From Dipteronia dyeriana (Eukaryota > Streptophyta > Magnoliopsida > Sapindales > Sapindaceae), in NCBI GenBank assembly GCA_032871835.1, contig CM065297.1, positions 87,007,052 through 87,071,051 on the forward strand: a stretch of DNA of 64,000 nucleotides, in the 5' to 3' direction. Positions 32,440 to 43,572 of the stretch are shown here, one piece after another. The translations under genes were made by a program, and so were the position numbers. The notes below the pieces were generated by a model that was given only the letters and a program-made list of their open reading frames with translations, was not told where the DNA came from and did no database searches. Within the stretch, counting starts at the first letter, position 1; each line of letters begins with the position of its first letter.

Positions 32440-33210
32440 TTTACCTACTCAGGAATTTTTAATGATCTCACTTGTGTTTATGCTAGTGTTCTCCCAGACC
32501 ACAAACGTGATTTATGTGAGGACCTCCGGCTGATAGATTCTTCTGTGCCCCCCTCTTGGCTAGCTATTGGAGATTTTAATTCTATTTTTGGGGCTCATGA
32601 GAAAACGAGAAGGCCTCCTCCTCTCAGCTCTTGTCAGTATTTTCTTTCTGTTGTTATTGATTGTCACCTCAATCGAATTGGACATGAGGAGATCTTTTTA
32701 TACTTGGACTAATGCAAAGGGTAGGAATAGTATTAATTCTAGAGTTGAAGCTCGTCTTGATAGGGCTCTTTGTTACAATGGTTGGCTTGCAGCTTAGAAT
32801 TCTATCAATTACTACACTTTACCGAAGCATCATTCTAATCATAATCCCTTTGTGCTTGACATTAATCTTACTACTACCTCAGGTCCCAAACCGTTTCGTT
32901 TCTACAAAATGTGGGTTGCTCATGAAGATTGTTCTCCTTTTGTTTCTCAAAATTGGAAGATTACAATTAATTCCTCATCAGGAATGGGTTGTTTTGTTGC
33001 CAAGTTAAAACGTCTGAAGATGGGTTTAAAGGATAGGAATAAAAATGTTTTTGGTGATTTGAACAAAAATCTATCAGAAGCTATGAATCATTTGTCTAAT
33101 GTTCAATTGGATATTTCCATGAATGGTAGGTTTCAGATGAGGCCTTGGATTTTAGAAGTTCAGGCAAGAAATACTGTTGACACATTTCTCTCTTATCAGG
33201 AATCTTAATA
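32440..33210 (+). pseudogene. L1 endonuclease domain, C-terminal half
   Basis: This is the apurinic-type endonuclease that nicks the target for reverse transcription. Visible motifs are FNDLTCVYASVLPDHKR, WLAIGDFNSIFGAHEKT (the GDFN block with catalytic Asp and Asn), then YTWTNAKGRNSINSRVEARL and DRALCYNGWL. These are followed by the linker (KMWVAHEDCSPFV, LKDRNKNVFGDLNKNL). Several frame changes occur between 32585 and 32715. The N-terminal catalytic Glu region is not visible, so the start is truncated or too decayed. Confidence 0.83.
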
Positions 33211-33419
33211 TAAATAAAAGTCTTGGGTTAAGTGGCTTACAGATGGTGATAGGAATTCTGCCTTCTTTCATGTTTTACTTGAACACCACAGGGCGAATAA
33301 TGGTATATATAAAATTAAGAATGGTGATGCTTTTATTGATGATCACAATTTTATTAAAAATTGTGCCACTTCTTTTTATCAGGAACTTTTTTCTAGCCTT
33401 TCTTCCAACATGCCTAATT

Positions 33420-34990
33420 TATCGATAGTGGAGCAAATTATTCTTTCACTTGTTATGGATGAGGCTAATATTTTACTTTCTAAAATGCCTAGTGCGGAGG
33501 AAATTAAAAGTGCAACTTTTCTTTGGATACGTCTAGTGCTCCTGGGTCTGATGGGTTTACAGGTGTTTTCTACCAACACTGTTGGGATATTATTAGCACA
33601 GATTTTGTCACAACAGTCCAAGAATTATTTTTCTTGGATAAAGTCTTACCTAATTTAAATTCCAACTTTATTGTTCTCATTCGTAAGGTGACATATGCTC
33701 TCTGTGTTGATCAATATCACCATACTGTGTTGGGAAATTTCTATTTAATGGTGTAACCAAAATAATTGATTCTCATTTGGGTGATATGGCAGCTAGAATT
33801 ATTTCTTTGAATCATTTTTGGTTTGTGAAAGGCCGACAGATTCTAGACTGCATTGCTATTGCTTCAGATTGTATCAATGCCCTTAACAAGCAATGCTATG
33901 GGGGACACATTGCCATTAAAATTGATATTAGAAAGGATTTCGACACTATGAATTGGGATTTTATTTTGAAAGTTCTTTATAGCTTTGATCTATCTAATAA
34001 TTTTGTTCAGTGGATTCATAAGATTTTTCTTTCGGCTAGACTTTCTATTCTTATTAATGGCACTCATGAGGGGTTTTTCGATTGCAGTCAGGGTGTTCAT
34101 CAAGGTAATTCGCTTTCTCCGATTCTCTTTTGCCTGGCTGAGGATTTCTTAAGTAGTTTTTTGAATTCTATGGTTGAGAGGGGTGATATTTTGAGTATTT
34201 CCTCTCCTAGAGGTGACACAACTCCTTCTCATTTATTTTTTCCAAAAGATGTTCTCATTTTTTGTAAAGGTATCAGGCATACAATTGATGCTATTTTAAA
34301 TGCCTTTGATCTTTATGGTTTACTCTTAGGGCGGATTATTAATAAGACCAAGAGCTTTATTTATTTTGGCTCTCATTTCTCAACTCGACGTGCTATTTCT
34401 TTGACACTTTTTTCGGGTTTATAGTGAGGCTCTATCCCATTTCTTTACCTTGGTGTTCCTCTCTTTAAAAGGGCACCTAAGAAAAGGTTGTTCCAACCGA
34501 TTACAAAAAAGATTACTAGTAATTTTGCAACTTTGAAGGGCTGCACTCTCTCTTTTGTAGAAAGGTTGGCTCCTATCAACTCAGTTCTTTTATCCATACT
34601 TTCATGATTTATAAGTGACCATCCTCTTTGTTAAAAAGCATGAATAGCACTATTTGGAATTTTCATTGGAAACCATTTATTCCCTCTTCGAGATCACTCT
34701 TATGTGACGTATGCCTTTTGGTCGTTTGCATACATAGGATTCTCTTAGTAAAGCAGGTTTGTCCTTAGCCTTTTCCTGCCAATTTTATTATGCTTCAACG
34801 GAAACCTTGGCTCATCTTTTTCTAAATTTACCTTACTCTCATAGCTTATGAGATTACTTTTCAAGTCTTTTTGGAGTTCACCTCAGTTTTCAACTGTCAC
34901 CTCTCGACTTCTTTATTTACACTATTTATTGGAAGGCTAGCCCTCAGGTTGGCAACCTTTGGCTCACGACAGTTGTTCAAATTTTCTGGG
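33420..34990 (+). pseudogene. L1 reverse transcriptase and zinc-finger tail
   Basis: This is the LINE RT. The fingers include SAPGSDGFTGVFYQHCWD (about 33530-33590). The palm includes MAARIISLNHFWFVKGRQI, then KIDIRKDFDTMNWDF (first catalytic Asp region, about 33925) and INGTHEGFF, GVHQGNSLSPILFCLAED. The catalytic FADD box reads FPKD (about 34240), so the polymerase would be dead. After a stop at 34424 the frame continues with YLGVPLFKRAPKKRLFQP. The RT-associated zinc-finger tail (34750-34990) is scattered over frames. Confidence 0.85.
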
Positions 34991-35185
34991 CAATTTGGTA
35001 TGCGAGGAACCAACTAATTTTTTAAGATTGCTTTATTCCTCTTATATCTTCTATTTCTTTTATTCACACGACTCTTAAAGATTGTAAACGCTTGATTATT
35101 GGAGGTATGCATAACACGCAGTCAGATTTACTTATTCTTCATCGACTTTAAGTTCGTTGCCATCCTCCTCTGGCCCCTTGTATCA

Positions 35186-35319
35186 TGGAGGTTTACTGGC
35201 GTCCTCCCCCTCCAGGTTGGCTTAAGGTTAATACAAATGGTGCTTCTTTATGCTCGCCAGGTCCTCCTAGTTGTGGTGGTGTTTTTCGCAATCATATAGG
35301 GTGTGTTAAAGGTTGTTTC
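35186..35319 (+). pseudogene. L1 RNase H start, cut by C2
   Basis: WRPPPPGWLKVNTNGASLC and GGVFRNHIGCVKGCF are the start of the RNase H domain that plant LINEs carry after RT. The first catalytic Asp (usually NTDGA) reads Asn. The domain ends at residue Phe of GCF, where C2 begins. Confidence 0.85.
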
Positions 35320-35695
35320 TGTTGTCGAGAAAAATCGTACACACACAAATCTAATCACAAACACAAATAATAGAAAGCAATAAGAAGAAATAAGACACCA
35401 AAGATTTTACGTCCACGGAACGCACCGCACTCAATCCGCTATTTCTCAAAGTTGATTACAATCTCTCTGTCTCTCTTTTAGTCTCTCTACAATTGCTCTC
35501 TCTCTCTCTAACAATTTTTATCACACACTACACACTTTATGTAATGATAGTTTTTATATAAGAGAACTAGGGTTAGCCAAATCCCAATTGGAATCTATTT
35601 CCTTTTCAAATTACTTCTAGGCAAAGGATTTCCTATTTCTCATGAAATCCTCCATGACCGCTATCAGGATTGTGTAGACACGTGTTTATGCTGTG
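35320..35695 (-). mobile_element. C2 3' LTR, distal part
   Basis: This matches the C2 5' LTR at 63794 onward: TGTTGTCGAGAAAAATC against TGTTGTCCAGAAAAATC, then the CACACACAAATC, AATAGAAAGCAATAAGAAG and CT-rich text. It lacks a short GGTGGTTCAGCAATTTGCC-type stretch present in the right copy (63883-63905). It ends at CTGTG, the decayed target site of C3. Confidence 0.9.
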
Positions 35696-38059
35696 TGTTG
35701 GGACTATGCTCGAAAGCAAGAGTGTAATAATGTATTTGACAATCTTTTCATATTAATAAAAGTGATTTCTAGTTTAACAAATCTTATAACATTTATAGTT
35801 TAATTATTATAATTGTCAAATGTAAATAATCATAACGTCAAAAGACTATGAGAAAAGAAGAATTGTTCGTACATCTAGATATGTATGAGGTAGACACAAT
35901 TCTTTAGTCAGTCTTGAATAATATTCACAACTTAAGATAAAGGTTTGGGCGCCTTTATCTTGTCAAAGTTGTAGATTCTTTTGCTAGCATTTGAGTGCGA
36001 TCAAATGTGTTATGATGAGTCTAAAATCATCCAAGTGTGGTGTCTTTGGGGAAAAAAATCTAGTGCACTGGGTGAATTGAATAAGATCACAGTGAAATGC
36101 TTTATCTAGAACCGTCAGTGGATAAAAGTTTTCACTTGAAGATAATCGGAGAGTCTATCTCAATCTTGAGATAAATGATGGACTTATGGTTGCCAGTGTT
36201 ATCATTTAAGCTATCAATGAGTACGATTATATAGCATAGTCTATCCTCAATAGTTTGGTGGTATTCATTTGTTAATCGATAGAGGACTTCATTTATAGAT
36301 ATGGACATCATGGCTCCATTTATTAAATGAGAGTAGAATATCATCATATGGATGTTTTGAGGTATTGGATATTAAATCTTAACGTTAAGTTTTCAATAGT
36401 GTCTATTGAAATATGGCTTCTAGACAAGACAAAATATCCAAGTTCGAAATGTGGTCATATGAGTAAATATGGTAACTTGGAGAACTATGGGCGGTCTATG
36501 AGCTCTTGGCGATTACTGGTATTCTTCACGAGGATACACTTTCTCCATTAAGATTGTCTAGGGTATGAATGAGCAATATTAACCTATTCTTTCTTTATTA
36601 AGAGTTCATTTTTAGTTCTTTAGTAGAATTGACTAAAATCAATAGACGGACCTAAGTGAATCATTTGTTGATTGTGATGAGGTTATGTCTATTAGAGCTT
36701 AAATTTAGATAGCCCGCCAAGATCCTCAATTCACACGAACTTGCATGGATCACTTGATATATTCTACCGGACCAATTTACAGGTCCATCTACAATTGTAT
36801 TAAGGCTTGTGGACTTGTTTCTTTTAGTAAGAATGAGTCTAGTTCACATGTGGACTTTTTATTTAAGTCCAATGGATTTAATAAAATAGGTAATGGTCCA
36901 TATATATAGGCTTGGGCGACAAGGGACTATTTATTAGCCTTATATATTGTTTTTTAGTTTATTATTTAATTAAATGGAAATTAATTAATTAATTGTTTAA
37001 TTAAGAGTCAAAATCTTTTTCCTAGTAGGAGATGTTCTCCTAGAATCATATTATTATTGGTAATATGATAAGTCTCAAATACTATATTTGATAAGTAGAT
37101 AAATAATAGGAAATTATTTATCTAGTCAAATTATGAAGTATTTGATTCTATTAGGACTCTAATTGACAATTGGTCAAATTATGAAGTTTTTTATTTAGTC
37201 ACAATTTAATTATATTTAATAATTAGTTATAATTAAAAACTACACAATTTTATTTCATTATTTCAGTTGGATTAGGAGGCTTGGTGTAGAAAAAATTCTT
37301 CTTTGAAAAAGATTCTTGGTTACCAAGTAAATCCTCCTAAGGAAAGAATTCTTGCCCACCTAGTAAATCCTTCTTAGGAGAGGATTTGGTCTCCTAAATT
37401 AAATGGTTGAAGAATTTGGCCAATATATATATGATAGTGTAGAATTCGGCCAACCTAATTTTTAGAGAAAAAAATTCCAGTCACTTCCTTTTCTTGGAGA
37501 GAAATTTTGGCCAAACCCTACTCTAAGGGAGAGAAATTACGACCAAGAGAGAATTTTGAGTATAGAGAATCCGAATCTTGCTCTAGATAAATTCTTCCAA
37601 CTCTATAGATTGGTGTGTGAAAATTTGGCAAAGTGGAAAAGGAAGAAAGAACGTTTTGTATTCGATAGTGCACTAGTAGCCTTTACAATAAAAGGTTTTG
37701 TGTATAACATCGAATCTAGGTTCACGTGAGTTTCAATCAAATTGATTGATAATTCACAAGTAACCTTACATTCTTTGATTTTCTTCTTGGATGATTATTG
37801 TTCGTTTCCATCCTCAAGTATACACTTTAAAGAATGGGAGTCCACACTCCTAGGTGATTCACGTTTGCGATTGGATTGGAAGATCTTGTGTAATAAATTC
37901 GACAATTGCTCAATCGTCACGATAAAAAAGGTACGATACTTTTAACATACGTCAATTAATCTAGGGTTAAGGTTCTTTCTTTTAAAGGGAAATTTTTTAA
38001 AATATACCAAACCCTACTTTTATGCTTCCGCCGCATTTTTGAATCAATTTTTCCCTACA
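35696..38059 (+). mobile_element. C3 5' LTR
   Basis: TGTTGGGAC..CCCTACA ends, 2364 bp. It aligns with 57091-59513 throughout. Open stretches inside are shared by both LTRs and carry no recognisable protein. It contains ATATATATGATAGTG at about 37425, a possible core promoter area before a GA-rich leader. Confidence 0.9.
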
Positions 38060-38060
38060 A

Positions 38061-38077
38061 TTGGTATCAGAGTCTGG
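38061..38077 (+). other. C3 primer-binding site (initiator Met tRNA type)
   Basis: TTGGTATCAGAGTCTGG starts two bases after the LTR. TGGTATCAGAG is the standard complement of the plant initiator methionine tRNA 3' end. Confidence 0.9.
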
Positions 38078-38197
38078 TTGTACCCTTGATTAATTGATGT
38101 ATATGTATGTGAATCTACTTCTTTTTATTGTAAATATACATGTTTTAGAAAGAGATGACATTCTAGGTATTCACATATATATATTTACAATGGAAAG

Positions 38198-38256
<59 letters not shown>

Positions 38257-39433
38257 TTTGTTATTGCTCAATTTTGGTCTTAGAATTTCAATGTATTTTT
38301 GTTTTGGGATTGTAACAAGAAGGGTGGTCTATCATCGCCATAATTTTCTTCTTTGTAGTTGCTAAGTTTTTTTTGATTTTATTGTTGTAATAAAAAAATA
38401 CGGTTTTTGTTTTGTTTAAAATACTGTTGTAATACATTCAAGTATCGAAAACTCGAAAGTTTGAAGAATTTGAAGCAACCAGAACAAGTTTGGGACCGTG
38501 CACGCCATAGCAACAATCGTGCATGCAATTGAGCACGCGACCATAATTGTTGTGGCATGGGTTGTGCACGGAAACCCCATGGATGCCATGGGCTATGCAC
38601 GACAGCCTTATGGATCTCATAGGCCTCTCACGGCAACCCTTTAAGGAGCCAAGGGGTGCGCACGCCCATGGGAGGTAGCCAAGGTTGTGCAAATGGATGA
38701 TGGTCGCATGAGACTTGTTTGCCAGGAAAGGAGTTTTTTTATTCCAATACATATGTAATTTACTTGCTTTTCTAGGATCGACCAAAATTGTAGCTATTTA
38801 TATTTTTATAAATATTGTAATGTTTATCATTGTTTGATAACATATCATATAGAATAGGAGTGCCACTTATATATCTCTTTGGGTATAATTGGCATATAGA
38901 TAACTTGGTAAATCATTCTATGGAATTCAGTCACACGTCTTAAATAATTGAGTGGGAGAAGGTGTTTTGGAACACCAACGGCCTCCAAATTTAGTTGTGC
39001 TTTATGCTTCGTGTAATAACCCCTAAGAGGCTATTCATGAATGGAATTTAGCAAGATACTTCCTTACAAGGATATAGTAGACAATTAACCCAAACGAAAT
39101 CTACTCTCAAATGAGGGATATTCGTGAAGGAATATATTGAAGGTCGATAACTTGGTAACACACTCAATGTGATTTTATTAATATCCTCCCAAGAGTTCTT
39201 GTTAATAAAATTGTAAGGCTAAAATTGAAAACGATGTTTGTTATGTTAACAATTTGGTGGAACCTAGTCCAACTAGTAAATGGTGTGAACTCCCAAAGGA
39301 GTCGTGACATTTATTGGTGTTGGATCACCGTTGAATTTTACAATTGAATTATTTTATTTAATTCAAGATAAATATTCGAAAGTGCTTTATCATGATTGTT
39401 TACTTATATAATTTTTGTTATTAAAAGGAAATC
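38078..39433 (+). other. C3 untranslated leader
   Basis: 1.36 kb between the primer site and the gag ATG. It holds an (AT)n(GT)n microsatellite at 38202-38254 and a GC-richer patch at 38480-38700 with repeated CATGG/CACG words. Open frames here on either strand look like chance. Confidence 0.6.
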
Positions 39434-39630
39434 ATGACCCCATCCCTAATCAACATCCTAAAAGTTAATATTTTAACTGATGATAATTATATCATATGGA
39501 AAAGGAAAATTGGGTTGTTGTTGCAAGCTGAAAAACATAAATCCGTCATGTCTACTCTCTAACCACCCTACTAATGAATCTACTCAGGAGCAAAGAGATA
39601 AGTATCTGAAAAGTTCCCTAAGAACGTGTG
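39434..39630 (+). pseudogene. C3 Gag N-terminal part
   Basis: The ATG at 39434 opens the copia Gag: LTDDNYIIWKRKIGLLLQAE near residues 15-35. A one-base slip near 39560 gives a stop, after which the frame resumes with PTNESTQEQRDKYLKSSLRT. The gene continues after the S3 insertion at 41830 in the same frame once S3 and one duplication are removed. Confidence 0.85.
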
Positions 39631-41829
39631 TGTCTATAACCTAGAGGGAGAGGGAGAGGGGGAGGGGGAGGGGGAGGGGGAGGAGGGGAAGGGGGGGAAT
39701 AGGTTTTAATCAAGTCAATTACCAATTTTTCTTGATTAGTCAATATTCAAAATTAACCCAATAAAACAAACATACAACATCAAGTGTAAAATACGGAAAT
39801 ATAAACAACACAAGATGTATACATGGAAACCCTCCAAATGGGAAAAATCACGGGCTGTTAAGTGCGCCACACTCGGTCACAGAAATCCACTATATGAATA
39901 AAAGTTTACACCCTCAAGTGATACTCGGATTCTCACTCTCGACAACCTCAGGCTATGGACACCGCCACTCACCACTCTTGGTTCAATCCCTAGTGATATC
40001 CCTTGATCCACTACTCTTGGCGTGAGCACCTCATACTCTACCCTTCGAGCCTTTTACAGTGGATACCCGACCAATTGCTTGCCAACCTACCCTTGGTTGC
40101 AAGGCTTCTCTTGCTTGTACAACTTTACACCGAAGCCACAAGACTTTGACTCAATGAAGAGTATATGGTCTAAGTATATATATGACACTATGATCAAATG
40201 CAATTATGTGTAAGACCAAACACAAAATACTTAACTAGATGTAGATAATGCAATTAAACATCCTAGTTATCAAACAATGTCTACATGCCCATACTAAGGA
40301 CTCAATTAGATGTGTAGATAAAATCTAACAACCTAATTGTCAATAAAAGTCCAACCAACACAAGTTGTCACAACAAATAATCAAGGGCAATTTCGCAATC
40401 AAGAAATGCAATCAATGAGGCATACACATAAATGTTCATAAACTAGACTAGATGCACAAAGTCAACCTAATCATCAATTATGTACACATGAACATTCATG
40501 GATTAGCTATTTATACATAAATGACCTAATAATGCAAGCTATCAGAATACAAACCCAAACATGTCATAATTTCAATAAATATGGAATTAATATGAAGAAA
40601 TGCTAATTTAAGCAATAAATAACATGTCTTGGTAAGCTAGAACAATAAATGAACAACAATGGTGGTTCTACTTACCAATCAATGAAAACTCATGCTTGGA
40701 ATGATGCTTGAATGCAAGATGAAGATGAGTTTAGGGTTTGGAGAGTCAAATAACAAAGTTTGAAGCTTTCTCTCTCTAATGGAGGTTCTCTCACTCTAAA
40801 GAAGGGTTCTTTGAACTCTAAGAAGGCAAGGAAGAAGAAGAAAACATATATAAAGAAGCCCTACACAAAACGGCATCGTTTTGGACTTGGGAGACAAAGC
40901 CCCGCACTACCGTTGTGCATGCCGCAGCCTAGGCAAGTGTCTAGACCGCGATCTATGCAGCATGGCATGGCTGGACATTACCGCTGCCTAGGTCGACCAA
41001 CAGCGGTCTAGGCTGCGGTACACTCCAGACAGCACAACAGCTCGATCTTCGAGAGACCCAAAACATGACCAAACGACATCCAAACCTTTCATATAACATA
41101 CTGTTGGAAAGGTATGGAAGTCTACATTATACTTAATTTACAAAACATTATTTGGATGTCTGTAGAAAACGTTATGGTCATTTTAGTGATAAAAGGTCAA
41201 AAACGGACAACAACATAGATGTCATGTTTTTGTGGTCACTTTGGAGATTTCAAAACCAATCCAAGCGGTCGTAAAATATTACGAATAATATACTGTTAGA
41301 AAGGTATGGGTGTCTAGTTTGTATATAAAATTTCAAAACTCATTTTTAATAATTTTATAAAAAGATATGGTCACAAGACCATACAAATGTCAGTTTTGAA
41401 AAACATTAAATCGTTGAAATATACTCTTTTGAAACTAGACACCTTACTCCATATAACCAAACCAAGAGAAGAATGAGACCTTTTCATATGGTCACTCAAC
41501 GCGCTAAAACAAACACACCATCATGCAAGCACGAACACAACACAATACCACACTTAAATCTATAAATGGAGTGCAAGTGTGATTGTGAAGAGATGCACAC
41601 ATATAAACAATATTAACACAAATGCAAGATCAACAAGGCATGCATGAGGTGTGTGTGTGCACCTAAAATCTTCAAGAGGCAGAGTCAAGTTAATATACCT
41701 TTTGCTCTTGAAGTCATGGAGATGCTTGGAAGCTTGTCAATGAGGACCTAAGCTACCCATTACACAATCATCCCCAATGTGGTGTGGTTTGTCATGAAAT
41801 AAGCCAATCATAAAATTGAGGTTCTTACA
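39631..41829 (-). mobile_element. S3: solo LTR in C3 gag, Sirevirus-like
   Basis: The 2.2-kb unit reads on the minus strand TGTAAGAACC..TTATAGACA. The flanks are GTGTG (39626-39630) and GTGTC (41830-41834), one mismatch in five. Removing the unit and one flank restores the Gag reading frame (LRT|CQQWKSS). Near the minus-strand end it carries a C/T tract after CCTATTC that matches the CCTATTCACCCC text of S1 and S2, here expanded into a G-rich simple repeat on the plus strand. No internal domain is present. Confidence 0.83.
39643..39707. repeat. (GGGAGG)n-like expansion at S3 end
   Basis: A pure G/A run of about 65 bp, with GGGGGA repeated several times. It replaces the short C-rich tract present at this place in related LTRs. 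Confidence 0.9.
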
Positions 41830-42262
41830 GTGTCAACAGTGGAAGTCTTCTGGTGAGATGGCTAAATGTTACTTTATGGCCACCATCTCCGATGTGTTGC
41901 AACAGCAACATGAAGGAATGGAGACTGCTGCCGATATAATGATGTCTCTGGAAGAAATGTTTGCTATGAAGTCCAGGACGACTAAGAGAGAGGCAATGAC
42001 TGCTTTCATGAATCTTAGGATGAAACTTGGACAGGCTGTGAAAGATCACATGATGAAATTCATAGCACATCTCAACATTGTTGAACTGAATGGTGCTGAG
42101 ATAGATGGTGAGACGAAAATTGACATGATTGTCAACTCACTATCAAATTCCTTTGATCAATTCAAGTTGGACTACACCTTGAACAATAAGGAATACACCT
42201 TGCAGGGCCTGATGCAAGATGTTCAAAACACCGAGAAAATCCTTGTTAAAGGCAAGGGTTAA
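41830..42262 (+). pseudogene. C3 Gag C-terminal part
   Basis: The copia capsid continues with WKSSGEMAKCYFMATISDVL, then LEEMFAMKSRTTKREAMTAF and NIVELNGAEIDGETKIDMIV, followed by SLSNSFDQFKLDYTLNN. These match the family segment by segment. The frame stops at 42262 after KGKG. The CCHC zinc knuckle that normally follows is absent, so RNA packaging would fail. Confidence 0.88.
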
Positions 42263-42648
42263 GAGATTTATATGGTTAGTAAAGTGGCTACTGTTAAGAC
42301 CCGTGAGAAGGTTAAGAAACAACAAAAGAAAAAGCAAATTGGGCCTAACTGGAAGGGGTTCTGGGAAAGGAAAAGACTGAATGAGAATGAATTTAATTCG
42401 CGTTTAGGCAATGGAGCATTGGTGTCTGCTAGTTCAGTGGAAGATATTAGAATTAGTTTAGATTCTTATAGGCATTTAGATTTAATAGACATTTATTATG
42501 TACCTCAATTTAAGAGGAATTTAATTTCAATTTCTTGTTTAAATGAATTTGGATATTCGGTTACTTTTAATAAAGCTTTTATTATTAGTAGGAATAACAA
42601 ATTTGTTTGCAAAGGTATATTGGAAAATGGTTTATTCTATTTGTATAG
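42263..42648 (+). pseudogene. C3 protease/pre-integrase remnant with deletion
   Basis: After a basic linker (KTREKVKKQQKKKQIGPNWK) the sequence jumps directly to FNSRLGNGALVSASSVEDI and YYVPQFKRNLISISCLNEFG, which in relatives lie after the protease active site. The zinc knuckle and the catalytic DSG are therefore deleted. The pre-integrase text ILENGLFYLY ends at the T1 insertion (42648) and continues at 54350 with SNISHLLDTE. Confidence 0.82.
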
Positions 42649-43527
42649 TGTCATGTGTGAATTTTATCGGATGAACACGTCATCTTCAAAAAGGATAAAT
42701 TGCCAGGTGGACATCCGAATAAGCATTCAGAAAATATCATACAAGACAGTGCCAGAGAAGAGAAAACCCGAGTAAGAAAATGTTGTACCAAACCTACTTA
42801 GGATTAACTAAATACTACTCGAGATCAGATAAATTACACTCGAGGCTGATTAAGTGACATTTCTACTCAGGAACAAAAGGCGCTACTCAGGACCAGCAGG
42901 TATTACTCTTACTCGAGACAAACATGATGAAAATCAAATAAATGCCCTAGTGCAAAGCTCACGTGGATCAAGTCATTAGGATTCACGGAGATATCCATAT
43001 CAAGAAAGGGAATCTTAATAAAAATATAATATTAAACAGGAAAGGTTCCCAATCTGGCAGTAACTTTACTTCTTCAAAAAGATTGCACTTATAAGGAAAT
43101 AAGTCCTAATTGGACTATGTTGCTAGAGTCCCACTCACTCTCAATACAAGAATCTAAAACATGATAGAATACAGTCAGCTTCAAGCAAGTACATAATTGT
43201 AATTAAATACAAAGATTTATTAGTTGTACAAAGCAGATTAGGGTTCTATAAACATATAAATAGACCCGTAATCTCAAAAAAGAAGACACGACAACATTCA
43301 CAGAAAAAATACAGAGAGAAGAAAGAGAGATCGAGAGCTTGTAAACATCATATTTTCATAGTGGATTTGGGCTTGGTTGATCATTCAACCACCCGTGTAC
43401 ATTTCTCTGGTCATCAGAGTTTTACCATGTAAAAAGCTCACGTTTGTTTATATTCTCCTTCTCTTTCTCTTTAGAATCACGGCCAAAATCCAATCCTTGT
43501 TGGCATATCCAAAATTAGACGTCAACA
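42649..43527 (+). mobile_element. T1 5' LTR
   Basis: TGTCATGTGTG..CGTCAACA. It contains ATAAATAGACCCG (about 43255), a likely TATA region followed by an A-rich leader, and CTCGAGA/ACTCGG words scattered through U3. It aligns over its full length with the 3' copy. Confidence 0.92.
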
Positions 43528-43528
43528 A

Positions 43529-43546
43529 TTGGCGCTAGAAGGAGGG
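43529..43546 (+). other. T1 primer-binding site
   Basis: TTGGCGCTAGAAGGAGGG follows the LTR by one base. The TGGCGC start is usual for plant gypsy elements. N1 has a close variant. I do not assign the tRNA with certainty. Confidence 0.75.
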
Positions 43547-43572
43547 CTTGAACCTTCGACTTGATCAAAGTG

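Larger units (their letters stand above)
32400..35319 (+). mobile_element. L1: LINE (L1-type), cut in RNase H by C2
   Basis: This is a plus-strand LINE with endonuclease, RT, zinc-finger tail and the start of RNase H. It stops at 35319, where the copia C2 LTR begins (TGTTGTCGAG). The continuation should lie beyond the right edge of the window, after the C2 5' LTR. The left start is not defined. A1- and C2-style terminal repeats are absent, as expected for a LINE. Confidence 0.85.

Noticed and set aside
38061..38077. Possible tRNA fragment
   Set aside because: It is the primer-binding site complementary to a tRNA end, next to an LTR, not a tRNA gene.
38379..38785. Two overlapping minus-strand frames in the C3 leader
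   Set aside because: GC-richer patch with repeated CATGG words; no family resemblance and the region is a non-coding leader.
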